A DNA stretch of 64,000 bases, from contig OX459105.1 in the NCBI GenBank assembly GCA_949775045.1, positions 6,431,069-6,495,068 of the forward strand, read 5' to 3'. This document shows, in pieces, positions 58,530 through 64,000 of the stretch. Below the pieces are notes generated by a model. It was not told the DNA's origin. It did no database searches and saw only the letters and a program-made list of their open reading frames with translations. The first letter of the stretch is position 1. The number at the start of each line of letters is the position of its first letter. Source of the stretch: Metridium senile (taxonomy: Eukaryota; Cnidaria; Anthozoa; Actiniaria; Metridiidae). The position numbers and the translations under genes were made by a program.

Positions 58530-61390
58530 TAAACGACTTGGTACTCAAATATCTGATTTAAGCTTCTTGATTCATTTAATTTTGTTTTGGCCCCCAAATT
58601 CATGGTCCAGTCGATCTATGGATTTGTGGTTGGGGGTCCAGTCCAAACTAATTGCAATATAAATTTGTTTAACTGTGATTATGAAAGGGATATGTGTCCT
58701 AAACAACATACTAAAAATCTCCAAAACACCCTTCGGTGGAACATCGTCATAAATCGAATTAAAAAATTCATCATCTCACAACAGAAGCCCACAATTAGAA
58801 AAAATCTAACAAAGCTATTAATTTTTGTCTAACATGAATTAATAGAACGATTTTCATTAAACAAAGATAGAATTATTAGACGTCTGCAGTTTTTTAAGCT
58901 GTATATAGGGTATATAATTGCCTGAAAATTATTGATATATTTATATAGCTATATTTTTACAATTATATATAATTATATTTTGATATAATATAATATAAAA
59001 TAAAATAATTATATTTTAAAAAACATAATTTATTTCAATAACAATAAAGTCTGAATTATTTTACTACAAGTGATAACATTAAATATAATTATAACTAGCA
59101 AATTAAAGAGATGAGGCGAGATAAACTTCAATTTTCGCGCCACCGGGTAGTAATTTTGTTGTTGATATTTTTCTTTTTCTACGCAATTTTGTTTTCCTTT
59201 TTTTATGTTGATTTTTTAATTAATTTCTTTTTATATCTTTATTTTGAATTATTTTTTGTCTTTTCATTATATTTTTGTTTTAGAATTATTTTTTCTTATC
59301 ATTTCATTGTACTTTTTTTTTCATGTAAAAAATCCATGCATGTTAGTTCTATTTTAATTTGCTGATATTCCCTATGATAACGATGGGCATACTCGATATT
59401 TAGACAATACACTATAGTCTATTATTAGACAAGGTAATTATATATAGAAGCAACAAACATAATTATTTTAGAATTGTTTATTTAATATATTCATTCATAC
59501 TAGATACAATTTCTCAATATTAAATCTGGTTGTGTTCGATTGGTCCGAACGTTCGATTTCGTTCGATTGATTGCGCCGGGTATCCGGGTATTTAGTATCT
59601 GGAAACTGCGGAGTTTATTTTTCGAATTCCGCGATGGAATCAGCTTACTCGTCAGTACACATTGGCGTATTAACATTGCCCTAAAAGCTGAAAAATACTT
59701 GAAAAACGTTATCATGTTATGCAATACAAATAGTAAACAAAAACTGTGATAAGCAAATGTCCGAATAATTCTGCTGTAAATCAACTTTAGTAACCTAAAA
59801 TCGTAGATTAAACTTGTAACTATTATAACTCCCTCGTATATCTAGAAGCAAGACAAGCAGAAAGGTCGACCATGAGGTAAAATCGCCAGGAATTCGTTTT
59901 GCCGTCTGATAGCGAAGTGGGCTTCCTGTGGTATAGTTACGGGTATAAACTTCATGTACGCCGTGTACAATATATTTATAATAAACATAGATAATGATAT
60001 GTAAGAAAATTTAGCCTACATGGAGTTTATACCTAGTTTACATTACATTACTTTCACGACTCGATCACATAGAGGCTACGCATACCCAGAATGCAGTAGC
60101 CACAAAAATGATATGTCTGCTGCTTATCAAAGAGACTTTGGGCTTTTCTACCATGTATATTGCGAGACTCTACCGTAAATGTGGTGGTCATGGCAACACC
60201 GAAAAGAAGATCCGTTTTTCACTTTTTCAATCACACCTCATTTTGGGGTATTTTGTTGGTGAATATCTCCCATGATCAACAAGATAACAGCAATATTGAC
60301 ACACAACTATTGAATACCATCCTTTAACTCTGTCTAAAAGTAATAAAATGTTTGGGATATTTTTTTTTTTTTTTCAAAGTCAAGTGACAAACATACCGGC
60401 TCATTTTCAAACATTTATATATTTTTGAAAATTTCGTAGTTTAAAAACACCGAATGGATTGCCAAACATTTTTTGGGGCAAATTAAACGTTTAATAACTT
60501 CTGGTTTTTGGTTCCAATTCGCATCCATCATGCAACATTCGGTGATGCTTTCGAGCGATGAAGATTGAAGTTTTCATCCAAATACGTGTATTATTTAATA
60601 TTTAACCATAACTTTTTCTTCAAATTTTGAACACACACAGCTTTTGTAATTTACCTGAATATCCGCTGTTTCATCATCCATTAAGCTATAAAACACCGCA
60701 TTTTGGATGTTTTCTGATATTTGACAGGCTTTAATATTTGGAATGTTTTAGCTTAAAATTTAGTGGGCAAACATCTGGGGGGCCCGGACCCCCTTGCCCC
60801 CTCCCCCGCCACGGGCCTGCACCTGCTTTAAAGCACTTCCGTAAAATGTGTTGGGTATCATTTACTGGTATTAAAAAGTGGATGAATAATATAATTAGTA
60901 GGAAAGTTCAATTCTTTCCTGGAAAACTCAGAATCTTTTTAATTGGGATGTCTCACTTCAATTAATATCAAGGCATTATTTGCCAACTTCTTGGAAGATT
61001 AGTTGGAACATTACATCCATTATATTCACAAACAATGGCCTCAAAATTCATTTCCGTCAGTCAAGACAGTACGCATGCATATAGCTAAGCTTTTCAACTG
61101 AATGCCTTGATAATTTAGAACTAACAACAATCTATGCTAGTCATGTCTACATGTGCACCGTGCATGGTATCTCGGAGCTTGTTCATCAGTTTCAAATTGA
61201 GTTTAATCTAAAAGTGCTTGTTGGTACTACATATAGAGTGGCTAACTTGTTCAGTGGTAAACAAGGTAATTACTGTCATTTTTATTGATTAATGATGTTG
61301 AATTACATAATCTTAACTGCATGAGAAAGATCGATCAGTGATTTATATTTAGGGAGTGTTCATATTATCATGATAAGGTTGAGAAGGCTG
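58530..61390. other. Intergenic stretch with no gene recognised
   Basis: AT-rich sequence with short unrelated frames only. 60665-60830 is the second copy of the GTTTCATCATCCATTA repeat, ending in GGCCCGGACCCCCTTGCCCC. 60361-60375 is a T run. A small minus-strand or plus-strand frame near 58587-58832 has no family features. Confidence 0.6.
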
Positions 61391-61417
61391 GTTGTTTTAA
61401 GGTGAGAGAAGGAATAG

Positions 61418-61419
61418 GA

Positions 61420-61452
<33 letters not shown>

Positions 61453-61590
61453 GAGAGACAGAGAGAGACAGAGAGACAGAGAGACAGAGAGACAGAGAGA
61501 CAGAGAGACAGAGAGACAGAGAGACAGAGAGACAGAGAGACAGAGAGACAGAGAGACAGAGAGACAGAGAGAGAGGGAGAAAAAGAGAGA
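61418..61590. repeat. (GAGACA)n microsatellite
   Basis: GAGAGACAGAGAGACAGAGA over about 170 bp, flanked by (GA)n. Frames rich in Glu/Arg/Thr or Ser/Leu/Cys are repeat translation. Confidence 0.98.
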
Positions 61591-62021
61591 GAGAAAACAT
61601 ATGAGCTGAAAAACACTAGTGCGAGAAACAGAGTTAAAAGGAGAGGGGCATTGCAAAATGTCTTTTTAAATTTTGTGCATCTACTGGATGATTTTGTTCT
61701 TTTAGAAAAACAATAATTCGAGCCAAATTTGTTTTGACTATATGATATGTATTCGCTCAGTTCGTGAAATAAGGAAATTTATTTATCACACAGAAAACCG
61801 TCTTTCTCTTCTTCGCTCACGGAGACCCGCGAAAACGACAACACTTCCCCTTCAAAAGGTAACAATTCTAACGTTTTATATCAAAAAATCGTTTTATCTC
61901 CCAAGATTATTAGTTTTAGACATAGTTTTGGGCCTCCTTTTATTATAATTGGCATTTATTTTACAAAATTTATCAATCTTCTTCAGACATTACATGGAAC
62001 AATAATACTATTTATTATAAG

Positions 62022-63282
62022 GATAATAGTGTTTTACAGGAAACTAAAACACTCGTATTTTCCATATTTTCACTAGTGAAGATATGAAAAAGTTATCTAC
62101 CAAACGTCCCGTATGTACGCGCGCGTCCTAAAAAAAAATAGTTTTATTTTTTGTCCATATAATAAAAAGAACATTTGCTGCGCTCGTGTTTCTAAGCTTG
62201 CTTCTCTCGTGCTCTACTTCTCCCAGCGTGTTTATATCACAGTACATAGCCACGCGCGCCGTTTTATATTTCTTAATTATTAGAATAAATAGCAATAACA
62301 CAAGTATTTACTTGAAAATAGTTATACAGAACTGTATAAATATAGGAATAGAAAACACGTGGAAGCACGTGCTCTATCAGATCGAGTGGTAATTGAAAAT
62401 AAAAATATAATCTTAAGCACCACCATCAGAAAGAGCAAGCAGAAATAAATATTTATTTTTTTGAAAGTTTTATTGCTATAAATATTATAATTCAAGTGAA
62501 GCTACTTGGAATCAAAATTACAGAGATTTCAATATGTTCTGCGAACTGTTTCCTCGCTACCCTCGTTGTGTGTTTTGCACACTTTTGAAATTCTCATAAC
62601 TTCTCAAGAATTTTTTTCTCAAACTTATTACCTTTGTTGATGTCATTCTGATCTATAATTTTGATGTAGTGGTCAATTAAAATATGAATTTAAAAAAATA
62701 TGATAATGAAGTGGTGGACATATTGGTATTCGATCTATAGTGCACGAGTGAAGCGTAGACTTCGACAGTTCCGTTAATTTATGTGTACCAATTTCAATAT
62801 CAGCAGGCGCCGATAACCCCTTGTTACAGGGCCGTGACGAGGGATGTTTTCTCGTGATTGATCCCGAGTACACAAAAGTTTGATCCCTGATACCAAAAGT
62901 TCGCATATTTGGATCGAGGTTCCCACAAAAAATGTTCTCATCCCTGAATTAATTCATACGACCCAGAACCCTCTTCTGTGATCCCTAATTTTAGCTGATG
63001 TGGGCTATGTGTTCCCCGATCCCAGGCATGTGATCCCTGATCCCACATCTCTCGTCACGACCCTGTCTTTAACAAGGGAGTGCTTTCTCCGGGGTTAGAG
63101 AAATATGGATCATGAAGTAATAATATAATATATTAAGAGAGGAAGTTACACATTGGAAAAACATTTTTTGTAGGACACGCGCGTACATACGGGACATTTG
63201 GTACATAACTTTTTCATATATTCACTAGTGAAAATATGGAAAATACGAGTGTTTTAGTTTCCGGTAAAACACTATTATCCAT
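62022..63282. mobile_element. TIR element, ~1.26 kb, with nested repeat
   Basis: The left GGATAATAGTGTTTTACAGG, AAACTAAAACACTCGTATTT, TCCCGTATGTACGCGCG mirrors the right CGCGCGTACATACGGGAC, AAATACGAGTGTTTTAGTTT and GGTAAAACACTATTATCC. The arms are about 100 bp. A nested inverted element lies at 62806-63082 (CTTGTTACAGGGCCGTGACG against CGTCACGACCCTGTCTTTAA) with reiterated TGATCCCTGA phrases. No transposase. Confidence 0.9.
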
Positions 63283-63539
63283 ATATAATAAAATAATATA
63301 TTTGTTTCTATATGGCGCATACTCCATAGAGATATGTTCACTTGTGCCTGAAATATAGTATAGTTCTATTCTTTAAAATACAACTAAATAATCAAGAGAT
63401 GCAATAATGAAAGGCGAAGGATATAATATATATATACTATTGAGAATATTAAAAAGCTGATAGTAATTAAAAGTTCATAATAATAAAACCGATTTGACAT
63501 AAGAATGATTACTAATTTAATTACGAAGTGATTTTAAAA

Positions 63540-63840
63540 GCTAATTTAAAAATATATGTTTTTAAGTCTGATTTAAAACTTGATAATGACTAATGTTTTG
63601 TTTGATCGTCTCTGGAAGAGTGTTACACAATTTCGGAGCCGCTGATTGAAATGCTCTGTCACCGTAGCCGGAGTACGTTTATATTTATAGCACTAGCTGG
63701 AACTAATAATACAGCTTTATGATAAAGGAGGTTATATCTTAGACAGATATTTTGGTGCTAATCCATAGATACACTTTAAGGCTAATAATAATAGTATGAA
63801 GTTCAGAGAATGCATTGATTTTGAATTCTGTTTTTGTTTA
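63540..63840 (-). pseudogene. CR1/L2-like LINE ORF2 tail
   Basis: Minus strand from about 63840: NFILLLLALKCIYGLAPKYL, SKI, then across small frameshifts YGDRAFQSAAPKLCNTLPET and SLSSFKSDLKTYIF. These are the standard last two blocks of LINE ORF2 (compare 4419-4760). 5'-truncated right where the second GPCR's 5' region begins. Confidence 0.78.
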
Positions 63841-63864
63841 CGCAGTGAATTGTACCCTTCCATC

Positions 63865-64000
63865 ATGGCAACAGCTGCAACGAACTTCCTCGCTATTAAC
63901 ACCACTAGTATACCCAACGCTAATATAACAGCCATAATCAACGGCTCCTCGACGTACATCTTCAATCCAGTGAAACTCGGCATCAAATTATCACTCGCTA
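63865..64000 (+). CDS. Second class A GPCR, N-terminus, cut by window end
   Basis: ATG 63865 opens MATAATNFLAINTTSIPNAN, then ITAIINGSSTYIFNPVKLG and IKLSLA, running off the right edge before TM1 ends. From NTTSIPNAN on it is nearly identical to the minus-strand GPCR at 56302 (one residue differs, T to A, at the cut edge); only the first ten or so residues differ. TTTACGCAG just upstream (to 63846) could be an acceptor for a 5' UTR exon. It is transcribed away from the first copy. Whether it has an intact TM7 lies outside the window. Confidence 0.87.
   Translation, partial: MATAATNFLAINTTSIPNANITAIINGSSTYIFNPVKLGIKLSLA

Noticed and set aside
63732..63986. Minus-strand ORF joining membrane-like and LINE-like peptide
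   Set aside because: Its first part is the antisense of the GPCR start and the second a LINE tail; a chance fusion.

Overview
This is a 64 kb stretch of an animal nuclear genome. The genes are split into short exons with GT/AG introns, intergenic space is AT-rich, and transposon remnants and minisatellites fill most of it. No bacterial or viral gene organisation is visible. Gene content (KANK, ENPP, TPR proteins, class A GPCRs) together with CR1/L2-like LINEs, a Penelope-like element, tRNA-headed SINEs and many MITEs fits an invertebrate. A cnidarian such as an anthozoan is my best guess, but a lophotrochozoan is not excluded.

Layout. (1) 1-9442, + strand: the 3' half of a KANK gene (C-terminal ankyrin repeats, usually one repeat per exon), with an antisense CR1/L2-like LINE in one intron. 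(2) 9443-15700: repeats only, including a 2 kb terminal-inverted-repeat element with a palindromic minisatellite nested in it. (3) 15798-38400, + strand: a complete 25-exon ENPP gene (ectonucleotide pyrophosphatase/phosphodiesterase). I reconstructed it exon by exon; the reading frame closes exactly at 795 residues. A Penelope-like element sits next to one splice acceptor, and many MITEs lie in the introns. (4) 38401-42729: repeats. (5) 42730-50281, + strand: two tandem paralogous TPR genes of three exons each. (6) 50282-55198: SINEs, minisatellites and a 1.25 kb array of 35-bp repeats with higher-order structure. (7) 55199-56302, - strand: a class A GPCR with an in-frame stop between TM6 and TM7. 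(8) 56303-63864: repeats and LINE tails. (9) 63865-64000, + strand: the start of a second, nearly identical GPCR, divergent from the first.

The genes form no operon or shared pathway. KANK is a cortical cytoskeleton scaffold, ENPP a cell-surface nucleotide hydrolase, the TPR proteins are unassigned adaptors, and the GPCRs are orphan receptors.

The most notable points are: an ENPP whose C-terminal nuclease domain keeps the full DRGH/N/N/E active-site set that is degenerate in vertebrate ENPP1-3; a minisatellite with 10-mer and 4-mer higher-order repeats whose monomer equals the end of a MITE found elsewhere in the window; and two minisatellites that begin with the same GGTGGCCCAYAGGGGACA cap. 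All calls come from reading the sequence; no database search was possible.
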